Shown piece by piece: positions 48,600 to 59,113 of a stretch of DNA of 64,000 nucleotides. Origin of the DNA: Neolentinus lepideus HHB14362 ss-1 (taxonomy: Eukaryota; Basidiomycota; Agaricomycetes; Gloeophyllales; Gloeophyllaceae); assembly GCA_001632425.1 (NCBI GenBank), contig KV425593.1:164178-228177 (forward strand). The letters are read 5' to 3'. Position 1 is the first letter of the stretch, and the number at the start of each line of letters is the position of its first letter. Both the position numbers and the translations under genes were made by a program. The notes beneath the pieces were generated by a model. It saw only the letters and a program-made list of their open reading frames with translations. It was not told the DNA's origin and searched no databases.

Positions 48600-50810
48600 A
48601 GCAATTTCCAACAAAGTAAAGTCTTGCAGAGCTTCCGGAGCTTGGAAGGCCGGAATATACACCGCTGACAGTGAGTAGATTTCAATGTGAGCCCGAATAA
48701 CACTCAAGTACTGCCAAGGTTGACAGTCGTTAACAGTCACAAGATCGCGATCATCGGTTTCAGGCAGGACTACATTTGACTCCTTCGACACATTAGCATT
48801 ACCAGCTCAATTATTCCAGGACAGAGACGACGTCTTAAACCTAAGGACAAGACCTTTTGTATTAATCAGTCCTTATGAATCGGTATCGACCGTCGCCGCA
48901 GCTCATATCGCGATCAGAACACAATATCAACTGTACAATCAATCGATTACCTGCGGAGATCCTTATCCAGATATTCCATTTCGTGGTGAAGGAGCAATAC
49001 AGCAATGTTTTGATATTTGTAACGCACGTCTGCTAACACCGGCGGTCAGTTGCATTGGGCGATCCCAGACTTTGGTGCAGGCTTCGTATATTACCCCAGA
49101 CTTACTTGCCAGTGTCATCCGACGCTCGAATGACCTGGGCCTCGTCCTCCGCATCGACGAGGAAGATCTCAATGGGACCTCCGACTATTCAAGAAAGTGG
49201 AACCGCCGTCGCGCGGTCGGTATCCTGGTAGATCATATCACAAAAGCAGTAGAAGCGGACCTTAGCGGTGTCACCATAATCCGGTCCCTGAGCGAGGTTG
49301 ATGAATGTGCGCTCCGAGAACCTGCCCCATTGCTAAAGACTTTGTGTATCTCCTATTTCTGGGATACAGTTGCAACCCATCTGGATCTGAACGATCTATT
49401 CCACGGATGTGTCCCTTTATTACGTCGCCTCACGCTTGAAGGATGCGACATCAAACTTCTTCCCAAGTTTCTATTCACGAATCTCCGGTACCTCCAAGTC
49501 GAGTTATCATCAAGAACCCACGACGACTCTGTATTGGTCAACGTCCTACAGTGTACGCCGCTACTCGAGGAACTACTTCTCGTGGACGTCTGTCCCCATC
49601 CTGACAGCGATTCAGTGCTTGGAATTAGATGCGTCCCGTTCTCACGTCGCCTCAGGTTCGAAAATTGCAGCGTAGAAGTTGTACCCAAGTTTCTATTCCA
49701 GAACCTCCGGTGTCTCGAGTTATCATCCTGGAGAAGCGACCGCCCTTGCTATCCATTGGTCAATGTCCCCCAACGTGCGCCGCTACTTGAAAAGTTACTC
49801 CTTGAAGACGTCGAATTCCGTCCTGAAAGAGTTCGAATGTCCGAAATTGTGCCAGACAGTCCAAACCTAGTGAGCTTGGAGTACCTTAGCTTCTCGGGGT
49901 GCTCCTTAGAAGTCTGCAGGCATGTAATAGATCACTTGCAAGTTCGTCACCCTATCGTCCTTAAACTCACTGTGGAACTTTCGGGGATGCTGCAGCATGG
50001 GATCCCATCTTTGACAGTGCAAGCCATACGTGACACAATCAAGGCGCAAGGGAGTTCCCCACCCTTGGCTGCCAGCTTCTCCGTCGGTGATCGTGAAATG
50101 CGCGTCTCTGCATGGCGCAGTGTCGCAAAGGACGGTTATCCTCCAACGCTCCAAGCTACCGCCAGCGAGATCCTGATCAAAATTTCCGAGCCAAGGATCT
50201 TTATTTCCGCTGAAAATCGCTGGACGGACAGTGGTGTTATGATATCTAAATGGTTTCGCGACCTGGCGTTGGGGAAACTTCAGGCAGTCCGCTTGAAGAG
50301 GTTGAGCGCGACGCTGCTCGACGCGATGGATATGTTCCGTCCCATGACTCAGGTCCCGGCGCTTGAGCTCGAAGGAAGCCTGGTTAAAGACATCGTCCCC
50401 ATGCTGGCGACGAAGCAGCGTACTAAATGGGTACCAGGTCATCCTGCACTGTTTCCTCAACTGAAATGTTTGTCGGTGCGGCTGAATGAAGATGACGAGT
50501 CCACAGTGGGATCACAAAGCATTGTTGTCCTCGTAAAGAAATATTTGACAGAGCGATGTCGCCAAGGAGAGCCTCTCCTGGAGCTTCGCTTAGTTCGCTA
50601 CCGCGTCGAAAATACTTGGGTCGACATGGAAATGCAGTTTCAGGGATTGGTCCAGCGGTTTTGTTAGTATTTGGCACGATGAATGGCGATCCTTCCGCGT
50701 GTATGAAGAGATGCCCTTTTCTAGCGTCCATATTGAACGTTTGATCTTTCATACTACTTTCATCGTTAACCGCTCCACCTTGCTGTGTCTTTGTAGAGGT
50801 TCGCAATCGG
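48600..50810. repeat. left arm of inverted segmental duplication
   Basis: Aligns in reverse orientation with 54646-56850. The outer edges match at 48650-48740 against 56735-56815 (ACTGCCA(A/G)G; TATACACCGCTGACAGTGAG). The inner edges match at 50730-50810 against 54646-54730 (CTACA(A/G)AGACA, GCAAGG). It contains the F-box/LRR gene copy at 48875-50667. Confidence 0.85.
48875..50667 (+). CDS. F-box/LRR protein, damaged or newly spliced copy
   Basis: From ATG 48875 the frame reads MNRYRPSPQLISRS, then an F-box start LPAEILIQIFHFVVKEQYSN. The ancestral continuation (VTHVCQHWRSVALGDPRLWC) now carries a TAA at 49034 and a one-base deletion further on. If 49019-49068 (GTAACG...CCCAG, 50 nt, with CTAAC as a branch site) is spliced out, the frame joins directly to 49069-50667, giving 580 residues. 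The large frame has no ATG in its first ~250 codons, so this splice or a different start is needed. The LRR-like part is intact (PLLRRLTLEGCDIK, PLLEELLLVDVC, PLLEKLLLEDVEF, FPQLKCLSVRL). If unspliced, it is a pseudogene; if spliced, the F-box is shortened. Confidence 0.6.
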
Positions 50811-51255
50811 ACGGGGTATGGTTATACGGAATATCGTTTCTATGTTATTGCCCATAGTAGCCCACCTTGTACGTGTAAGAGTTTATCGTCTTCTGTGATG
50901 GCAGTGGACGATGTTCTCGTGAGTGGGACGGGGCAGCCATTGTGACTGAAGATTTGTGCGGACATACTGGCTGGAGATTTCGCCGCGCGCCCTTCAAGGA
51001 AATTATGAAGTTCATAATTTCCTCGAGCTTTCGAACCCGTATGCTAAATTTGTGAATGTACCGGACGTGAGTATGTATAGACGTTTTGCAAAACCACTCT
51101 AGACCCAATCCATTCACGTTAACCAACATACTCGCATTTACATTACAGTAATAAAGACACTTCATTATTTACGGCGTTACCTATCGTCCATCCCCCAAGA
51201 CATATTAATACATTTCAAGCCCCCCGGTTATATTAATGTATCCCAACCCCTCAGC
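50668..51255. other. intergenic
   Basis: 3' region of the F-box copy (its first ~140 bases belong to the inverted repeat) and 3' region of the epimerase gene. No other gene seen. Confidence 0.4.
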
Positions 51256-52767
51256 TTACTGGCCGTAACCCTTCGGGTTCTTCGTCTGCCAATTCCACAG
51301 GTCCTTGCACATCGTCTCCAGATCGTTCGGCGCCTTGAACCCGAGCTCCTTCTCCGCGAGAGTGGGGTCAGCCGTCAAATCCGGGACATCGCCGCGCCTA
51401 AGAATAATCCCAGTCAGTCTCCTGTCATCTACAACACCATCCAAGCACTCACCTCCTCCCCACAATCTCATACTTATACTCAAATCCAGTCGCCTTCCTC
51501 ATCGCCTCCACAATCTGCAACACACTCATCCCCCGCCCCTTCCCAAGATTATACGCCTTAATCTTCGGCGCGTCCGCCGCGACCCCCGCGAATATGCGCG
51601 ACCCGGGCGCGAGAGCGTCGAGAGCGAGGAGGTGCCCGCGCGCGAGGTCGACGACGTGGATGTAGTCGCGCACGCACGTCCCGTCGGGCGTCGGGTAGTC
51701 GCTGCCGAAGACCTTCAGGTCCGGCGGGACGCGGCCCACGGCCATGTGCGCGAGCAGCGGGAAGAGGTTGCCCGGGCGCCCGCGGGGCTCCTCGCCGATC
51801 AACCCGGAGGGGTGCGCACCTGCGGGGCTGTGGGGGAGGCGGAGGCGTTAGTGTAGAGCTAGGAATGAAGGAATGGTGTGGAGACGTACTTGAAGTACCG
51901 CAGCGAGATCGCGCGCCATCGTTGCGGCTCGGCTGGCGGGATGTGTTTTTAGTGATGGAGGATTTGGGCGGAGGGGGAGCACGCACCTGCAGTCAAGTCC
52001 TGGAGGATCTGCTCGCACATTACTTTACTCCGACCGTACGGCGAGTCGGCCTGTAGCCGTGTAGTCTCGGGGATCGGGATGTGCGGCGGCGTGCCGTAGA
52101 CGGTGGCTGAGGACGAGTAAACAAATCTGCAGCAAGCGCTTCAGTACCAGGCACACATATCGCCACAGCTAAGCTACCTTGTGCACTCAAAGTCGGACAT
52201 TATTTGGAGGAGCTGGACGGTCGCACCGACGTTGTTTTGATAGTAGGTCAGTGGAATCTCGGTGGATTCGCCGACGGCTTTGTAGGCCTATTCGTAGCCA
52301 GTTCACAGACCAAGGAGCAATAATAAAGTGCGAGTGGGACTCACAGCAATATGAATGACACCCCATATCCCGCCCTTGCCGTACTTCTCAAACACCGCGC
52401 GCACCTGGGCCTCGTTGGTCAAGTCGGCCTGGTAGGCATCGATCTCGGTGCTCTCCTTGTCCTGTGCGGTCGCATTGGCTGGGAGGTTGGATTTCGCGAT
52501 CTGGGAGACACGCGCGAGGGATTCCGGGTGCGAGTTGTGGTGGTTGTCGATGGAGATCACTTTGAATCTGCGAGTCTCTTGAAGCGCAAATACGACGTGA
52601 GAGCCTGGAGGAGGACAGTCAGGGGGTTGCAAGGACGGCAAGTATAAAAGCCGTACTGACCGATGTAGCCAGCACCTCCTGTTACAAGGACACGCTGAGA
52701 GACATTTGAGTTGATTGTATGTTCAGAGCTCATATAAAAGACTCACCTGGAGAGGCTCTTGTGTCAT
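51256..52767 (-). CDS. UDP-glucose 4-epimerase
   Basis: Short-chain dehydrogenase-type enzyme that interconverts UDP-galactose and UDP-glucose (Leloir pathway). It starts MTQEPLQ at 52767, with a 21-nt first exon. The NAD-binding Rossmann motif is [13 protein letters not shown]. Then come [21 protein letters not shown], the catalytic YGRSK (Tyr-x-x-x-Lys), [46 protein letters not shown] and a C-terminal [14 protein letters not shown]. It ends NPKGYGQ. It has only the epimerase domain; the mutarotase half found in S. cerevisiae Gal10 is absent, as usual in filamentous basidiomycetes. All introns look normal. It lies between the arms of the inverted F-box duplication and is not itself duplicated. 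Confidence 0.93.
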
Positions 52768-54645
52768 ATCGTGTGCGGGTTGTTAGTGTTGTGTGTGGAT
52801 TGTTGTGTAGCTTTTCTGGAAATGCAAGTGCTGTAGCGTCTCTCTTATAGTTTCCTGGCAGACCCGCAGCGATAATCTCGGCTTGTCTACTCCTGCACTT
52901 TGTTGAGCCGTTCTAGAGCAATCTAATTCAGACACTGGCCGAGGATCCAAACTAGCGATCATCGCCAACTAAAATCTGCATTGCAAGCGTATGACGTCCG
53001 CGGTGGACGGTCCGCCACAACCGGACTACACATCGTATACCATGAATTTGAATATTATGTCCTCTGTCCATACACGAGTCTATGTCTTCAAAATGCATCT
53101 TACCTCGAGATATCTGAGAATACTACCACAGTATGTCTAATGTTCTCGTTCTTCCAAGGTCATCCAGACCGCCCCACGCTAATCGCGATAGCCAGATTCT
53201 GAATTCCCGTTTGGTCGCGCCCGCCAAACAAACGGGAATTCAGGCCAAACAAACGGGAATTCAAACCAAACAAACGGGAATTCGGATAAACAGCCATTAA
53301 TATTTCCCCGAATTCCCGTTTGTTGTATCTTGTTATCCTCTCGTCCAGCCAGTCATCGAGCGCCTCCCTTGCTGACAGTCCTGTTCCGGATTCCCGTTGG
53401 CACCCTGTTTCGAGCGCGAACGGGAATTCGGAAGGAACATGCTAGCGTCAGCATAGGAGGAGTCGGGCACGCTCGGGCTTGGGTTGCACGTTCGCAAGGA
53501 GAGCAGATGGGTATCAGTACCTCGTCTTTCTGTGACCATTTCAGTCGCGAACACTGGTATTCAGAGGAATGTGATTATCGGCTTGGCTCTTGATGGAGCA
53601 GATGCTTCAATCTACAGATCATCTCTCCCTCTGATTCTAGGCTAGGTCTCGGTATGCCAACCCCTTGCTTGGTGCCCCGACTATTTCGACGCTGGCCAAT
53701 CAGTGTACTGGAGCAAATTCTGGTCTACCTCGACGAGCGGTCTAGATCGACTATATTCACGCTCCAGTGGTTGGTGCTGTTGGAAAGCAAGCTCGTACAC
53801 GGATTCCAGATTTGTCATATGTCTTTCCTTTTTCGGACTTCCCTAGGACCCCGCTCGTTCATTACATTATTTGAAACTGTAACGGCTTTACCTTCAAGAC
53901 CGTCATCATCGTTCCTGGCTGCGTAACTTATAAAACCAGATACTTGCGATGTCAAACCTCGTGCTGAGTGAGGTAAGCTTCTACGATACCCGTTGCGCAC
54001 GGCATATTTTCTCAAGATATCGTCTGTGTTATTACAGACGAATGCACGTCTTCCGAAAGGTTAGTCATTCTATTAGATGCACCTTTCATCTCGGAGCCTT
54101 CTCATTCCTGACGCGCGAGAAGGTCACCTCTTCGAATCGGGCTAAACAGCTGGATAAGTCTGCCTCCTGAACTCCCCTCAACTGAAGCACCCAAATTCAC
54201 ATTTGCATATTGATTGCGATTACATTGACAGTGATCCCCGAGTGCGGCTGCGTTAAGTATACAAGGTAAGTCAAACAGTAAATCCTCCGAGAAGAACGCA
54301 CTACTAGCTTTCGCCCTAGGATTATTTCGCTACTGGAACGGTGCCACCCCCCACAACATCCAATGGCGACCTCTCAACCAACAAGCCACGCCAACATGTT
54401 CTCGCACGGAGTTCACCCGACGCGCGCTTTTCCAGCCCAAGATAAGCGGAATGACACAGAACCGTACATAGTTATGAACGACGACGTGGCAAGGACATAT
54501 CCTGCGCCGAAGAAGGCTATATATTTCTTCAGATATGCGAACGGACCACCGGTTCTCGTGTCAGACATTAATATTAACCGTCGTGGGGCGGAATATATCC
54601 GCGCGGTACCAAGCAGTGTCGCGCACATCTGGCACATTCAGAATT
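52768..54645. other. intergenic with short repeats and unrecognised small frames
   Basis: Contains the AAACGGGAATTC repeats (53201-53436). Frames at 53654-53926 (RWPISVLEQILVYLDERSR, vaguely F-box-like) and 53949-54170 are not supported as genes. The frame at 54363-54689 is listed separately. Confidence 0.4.
53201..53436. repeat. cluster of direct and inverted AAACGGGAATTC repeats
   Basis: The core AAACGGGAATTC occurs three times in direct orientation at 53229-53282, each preceded by CCAAACA and about 20 bases apart. The reverse form GAATTCCCGTTTG occurs at 53201-53213 and 53314-53326. Weaker forms lie near 53391 (GGATTCCCGTTGG) and 53420 (GAACGGGAATTCGG). The layout resembles stacked terminal inverted repeats of a small DNA element, or a hairpin-forming array. 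Confidence 0.75.
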
Positions 54646-54689
54646 TGCGAGCTTCTACAGAAGACAAAGCAAGGAGGAGTGGGGGTTGA
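54363..54689 (+). CDS. unrecognised small open frame, 108 codons
   Basis: Not recognised. It starts with an ATG after a pyrimidine-rich stretch and reads MATSQPTSHANMFSHGVHPT, then YPAPKKAIYFFRYANGPPVL, VSDININRRGAEYIRAVPSS. The composition is plausible for a real protein, but there is no known domain. Its 3' end runs into the right arm of the inverted duplication. It may be a young or chance gene. Confidence 0.25.
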   Translation: MATSQPTSHANMFSHGVHPTRAFPAQDKRNDTEPYIVMNDDVARTYPAPKKAIYFFRYANGPPVLVSDININRRGAEYIRAVPSSVAHIWHIQNLRASTEDKARRSGG

Positions 54690-56850
54690 AAGCAGTCACT
54701 CAAAGCATGGAGGATCAAAGGTTCAAAATGGATGCTAGAGAAGGGCATCTCTTCATACCCATGAAAGGATTACCGTTTCTCGTGCTAGATACCAACAGAG
54801 CCGCTGAGCCAATCCCCGAAACTTCGTTTCAGTGTCGATCCAAGTATCTTCGACACGGACCCTCCTAACGGGGAAGCGAAGCTCCAGGAGGGGCTCTCCT
54901 TGGCGACATCGCTCTTTCAAAAATTTCTTTACGAGGAGAAGTATTCCCCACGTGGACTCGTCGCCTCCATACAGCCGCACCGACAAACATTTCAGTTGGG
55001 GAAACAGTGCAGGATGACCCGGCTTGCGTGCACGGTGCTTCGTCGCCAGCATGGGGACAAATCTTTGACCATGCTTCCTTCGAGTTCAAGCGCCAGGACT
55101 TGAGTCATGGGGAGGAATACATCCGCGGTATCGGGCAGCGTCGCGCTCATCCTTTTCAAGCCGACTGCCTGGAGTTCCACCAACGCCAGGTCGCGAAACC
55201 ATCTAGATATCAGAGGATCGCTGTCTGTCAAGCGTTTTTCAGGAAAAATCAGGACCCTTGTCTCGGAAAATCTAATCTGGATCACGTTGGCGGTAGCTTG
55301 GAGGGTTGGAGGATACCCGTCCTCCGCGACAGTGCGCCATGCAGAGACGCGTATATCACTTTCACCCATGCAGAAGCTGGCAGCCAAAGGCGAGGAACTC
55401 TCGTGTGCCGTGAGTATGTCGCGTATGGCTGCGGGCGGTGTCAAACATGGGGCCACATGCGGTAGCACCGACGGGATTTCCGCGGCGAGTTTGAGGAAGA
55501 TAGGGTGGCGAACTTGAAGACGATCTATTATACGCCTGCAGACGTCTAGGGGGCACCTCTAGAAGCTAAGGTGCTTTAATGTCACTAGGTTCGGACTGTC
55601 TGGCACAGTTTTGCATATTCGACCGTTGTGAGGACGGAAATTGACGTCTGTAAGAAGTAACTTTTCAAGTAGCGGCGCATGTTGGAGGACATTGATCAAT
55701 GTATGGCAATCGCGGTCGCTTTGCCAGGATGATAACTCGAGACACCGGAGGTTCTGGAATAGAAACTTGGGTATAACTTCTACGCTGCAATCTTTGAGCG
55801 TGAGGCAACGTAATAACGGGACGCATCCAATTCCAAGCACTGGATAGCTGTCAGGATGGAGATCGACGCGCTCGAGAAATAATTCCTCAAGTAGCGACGC
55901 AAACTGTAGGACGTTGTCCAACATGGAGCCGTCAGGGGTACCTCTCCAGATTGATAACTTGAGGTATCAGAGGTTCTCGAATAGAAACTTAGGAAGAACT
56001 TCGACGTTACATCCTAAAATCGTGAGGTGACGTAATAAGGGGACACATCCGTGGAATAGATCGTTCAGATTCACGACGGATGCAATTAGATCCAAGATGA
56101 CCCAGAGACACAAAGTCTCTAGCGATGGGGCAGGTTCTCGGAGCGCACATCCGTCAACCTTCAGGACATCGGCTATGGTGATACCGTTGATATCCAGTTG
56201 TACCGCTTTCGTAATATGGTTTATCAGGATACCGCTCGCGCGATGGCGGTCCCAATGTCTTGAATGGTAAGAGGTCATTTAGGAGTCATGCTCATCGGTA
56301 TAGATGATGAGGCCCAGGCCCTTCGAGCGTCGGATGATAATGGCAAGTAAGTCTGAGGGTAATACACGAAGCTTGCATCAAAGTCTGGGATCGCCCGATG
56401 CAACTGTCCGCTAGTGTTGGCAGACGTGCGCTACAAATATCAAAGCATGGCTGGATTGCTTCTTCACCATGAAATGGAATATCTGGAAAAGGATCTCTAC
56501 AGGCAAGCGATTGATTGTGCAGCTGGCATTGTGTTGTGATCGCGATATGAGCTGCAGCGACGGCTGGTGTTGGTGTCCCGAGGTCTGATTACCAAGGTCT
56601 TGTCCTTAGGTTCGAGATGTGGTCTCTGTTGTGGAACAGTTGAACTGGTAGTGCACATGTGTCGGAGTCCAATGCAGTCCTGCCTGAAACCGATGGTCGC
56701 GATCTTGAGAAGGACTATTAAAACAGCTGTTAACCCTGGCAGTACTTGAGTGTTATTCGGACCCACGTTGAATCTACTCACTGTCAGCGGTGTATGTTCC
56801 TGCCTTCCAAGCTATGGAAACTCTGGAAGACTTCACTTTGCTCTGGCTTG
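54646..56850. repeat. right arm of inverted segmental duplication
   Basis: Reverse-orientation partner of 48600-50810, separated from it by ~3.8 kb that holds the epimerase gene. It shares flanks beyond the F-box coding part on both sides, so a whole locus was copied. It carries the pseudogene at 54752-56490. Confidence 0.85.
54752..56490 (-). pseudogene. F-box/LRR pseudogene (inverted copy)
   Basis: Reading down from ~56490 it shows LPVEILFQIFHFMVKKQSSH, LIFVAHVCQH, then stops. TAG (56411-56413) replaces the Trp of QHWR, and TGA (56378-56380) replaces the Trp of PRLW. Further blocks are in several frames: RASGILINHITKAVQLDING, PLLRHLTILGCNVEVLPKFL, PLLEKLLLTDVNFRP, LAASFCMGESDIRVSAW, LISRWFRDLALVELQAVGL and FPQLKCLSVRLYGGDEST. 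At least three frame breaks and a deletion between 55470 and 55560 are present. It is clearly non-functional and closely related to the 48875 copy. Confidence 0.85.
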
Positions 56851-57295
56851 CATCCCGAGGATGTGGAAGCAGTAGAATCTGCTCACGTGCTCGAGCCCAC
56901 GCAAGTTCTATTAGCGCCGACTTGCATGTACTTTTTCACCACTAGCACTTGAATACGCCACAGTCATACTGACAGCTATATGGACATGGCGCATCAACTG
57001 CTGGCCCATATATATATATTGCCTCACTCGTTCGCTCTCTTCGGAGAGTCATCCAGGACATTTAGTCATGAGGTCCACCAGTGAAACAAGCCACATGTTA
57101 TACATCAGATTTTTGATCCTTCAAGATATGCTGTCCACAGCAGCTAAGTCGCAAAGTCAATAGCTGATTCAGTTCTAGATGCATATTCTGGGACAGAGCT
57201 TGGACGTGAACGCGTGAGCCACAGACGGCTCGAATCCACGTGGCTTCATCGGAAGCAATAACGCGTCAAAAATCGACCAAAAATCGGAATATTTC
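56851..57295. other. intergenic upstream of the nuclease gene
   Basis: No gene seen. A short (AT)n tract lies at about 57009-57020. Confidence 0.4.
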
Positions 57296-58765
57296 ATGCC
57301 CAGCTCTTCTATCGTTCACGCCGCCGTCTTCGCCGTCGGCGCCATTGTCGGCGGAGGACTGGTCACCGCTGTCGGCGCGTCCAGAAATCGCCAGTTCAAT
57401 GTACCTTCGACTTCACAGTCCTCCACACCCGTGGTCGACGTGAAGGTCGGGCCTAGCGGGGAGACCCGCGTTACGCCGACTGGAGCTGCTGGTGTAGTCA
57501 CATCTATAACGCCTTTGCCAGCCGTGTTGAAGTATGGGAATCCTGGTGAGTACTCTGAACCGTCATTGAAAGCTGTCGCTGAAGTGAATGTATGACGAAT
57601 AGGTCCAATAGCAGATCAATTGATCAGGACCGCGTATGTAGCTGGGTATGACCGAAGGCTGCGCCATCCAGCATGGGTGAGTGCGATATCGATACTACGA
57701 CTTGCTATGCTTCATGATACACTGCTTAATAGACAGCAGAACATCTGACCCTCGCAAAGCTGGGCAAGTCTCTCCTCGACCCACCGTCTTCCGCAAGCGA
57801 GACGGGGGACCGCTCGAACAGCACATTCACGGAGGACGAGTCCATTCCTGCTATGTTTCGTGCCAAATTGAAGGACTACTTCAGGAGTGGATACGACCGA
57901 GGCCATATGTAAGTCCTGGATATTGCACCATGTTACTGCTTCGCCACAATTCATTTTCCAATTAGGGTCCCTGCCGCGGATGCTAAGGTCTCACAGGTAT
58001 GTTGGTGCCTGCCTTCCGGGGGACCGCGGGTGACATCAATATTAGGCTGCTATGAACGAAACCTTCCTGCTGTCAAATATTGCACCCCAAGTAGGTGATG
58101 GATTCAACCGGCACTGTACGTGATCCATCCATGCATCCACATCCACAAGAACTCGAACTAGACATACCCCGTGGCAGACTGGGCGTACCTCGAAGACTGG
58201 TGCAGACGTCTCACAGGCTCCTTTTCTGACGTCTACGTCTTTACTGTACCTCTCTATTTGCCAAAACAGGATCCTGACGGGAAGTGGCGTGTGGTAAGTC
58301 TGCGTATCCTATCCCACCCTACTTTGAACCCCATATTCATGCATCCGCAGACACATGAAGTGATCGGTACCCCGCCAAACGTCGCCGTGCCCACGCACTT
58401 CGCAAAGGTTGTCTTGGCGGCCCGCCCGTCTTCACCCTCGACACCAACTATCCCTGAGATCTCGACCGGTGCATTCGTCCTCCCAAATGCGGTTATCAAG
58501 GATGAGACACCTCTCGAGTCGTTTGTTGTGCCCGGTAAATTTCTTCTGCATTATATCGTATAGCATGATTTGACGGTCATTATCCTTCGTTCATACAGTC
58601 GAAGCCGTGGAACGTGCCGCAGGGCTTACATTGTTCTCTGATGAGGTTAAAAACGGTTCCAAGCATATCTGCCAGACCACAAAATGCGAAGTCCTCATTA
58701 GGCGGTTTGATGATGCTAGAAAGAGGCCGGAAATGAGGAGGGCGATCTCGGCACCGGCCAAGTAG
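57296..58765 (+). CDS. NUC1: DNA/RNA non-specific endonuclease, NUC1/EndoG type
   Basis: Sugar-non-specific beta-beta-alpha-metal nuclease of the mitochondrial EndoG family, linked to mtDNA turnover and programmed cell death. Exons: 57296-57545, 57603-57676, 57733-57908, 57966-57996, 58046-58115, 58178-58293, 58351-58534 and 58599-58765 (355 residues). A hydrophobic N-terminal anchor (VHAAVFAVGAIVGGGLVTAV) fits the inner membrane. The catalytic motif is DRGHMVPAAD, with the general base His; the metal-ligand Asn region is NETFLLSNIAPQVG. The intron after GHM splits the Met codon. The C-terminal part (AVERAAGLTLFSD) is conserved in fungal Nuc1. All exon joins are in frame. Confidence 0.92.
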
Positions 58766-59113
58766 ATACTCAGTGATGGTCAGGTCGTTATATCTAGGGA
58801 CTGAGTGGTAATAATAATGCATATCTAATACACAGAAGGCTGGAAGCAGGACCAATCCCGCAATATGGCATTTCCGATTCCACAATAAGAGCGGGTATGG
58901 ACTGTAAGATAATAAGGCGTACAATGATTAATGATTGGCGTCCGTAAGCTTTACTATGGGGTACAAGAGGATAAGCAACCTTATCAAAGGGTAAGAATAG
59001 ACAATGATGATAGTCCTCGGGCGAGCTTATTCTGTGATACTTGCCACTCTAAGCTGTCGCACCTCTAGTAAGTGGCTCGCGTCTGCTAGCTCTCCAATCC
59101 AGCCTTCGACCTT
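58766..59113. other. convergent gap between NUC1 and the Sel1-repeat gene
   Basis: 348 bases of shared 3' flank; nothing else seen. Confidence 0.4.

Noticed and set aside
49072..50667. A simple 531-codon gene starting at 49072.
   Set aside because: The first codon there is TTG, not ATG, and no ATG follows for about 250 codons; the F-box start lies upstream of a stop and a frameshift, so it is described as a damaged or newly spliced copy.
53201..53436. CRISPR-like array because of regularly spaced repeats.
   Set aside because: The genome is eukaryotic, repeat units are only ~12 bp in both orientations with irregular spacing, and there are no cas genes.
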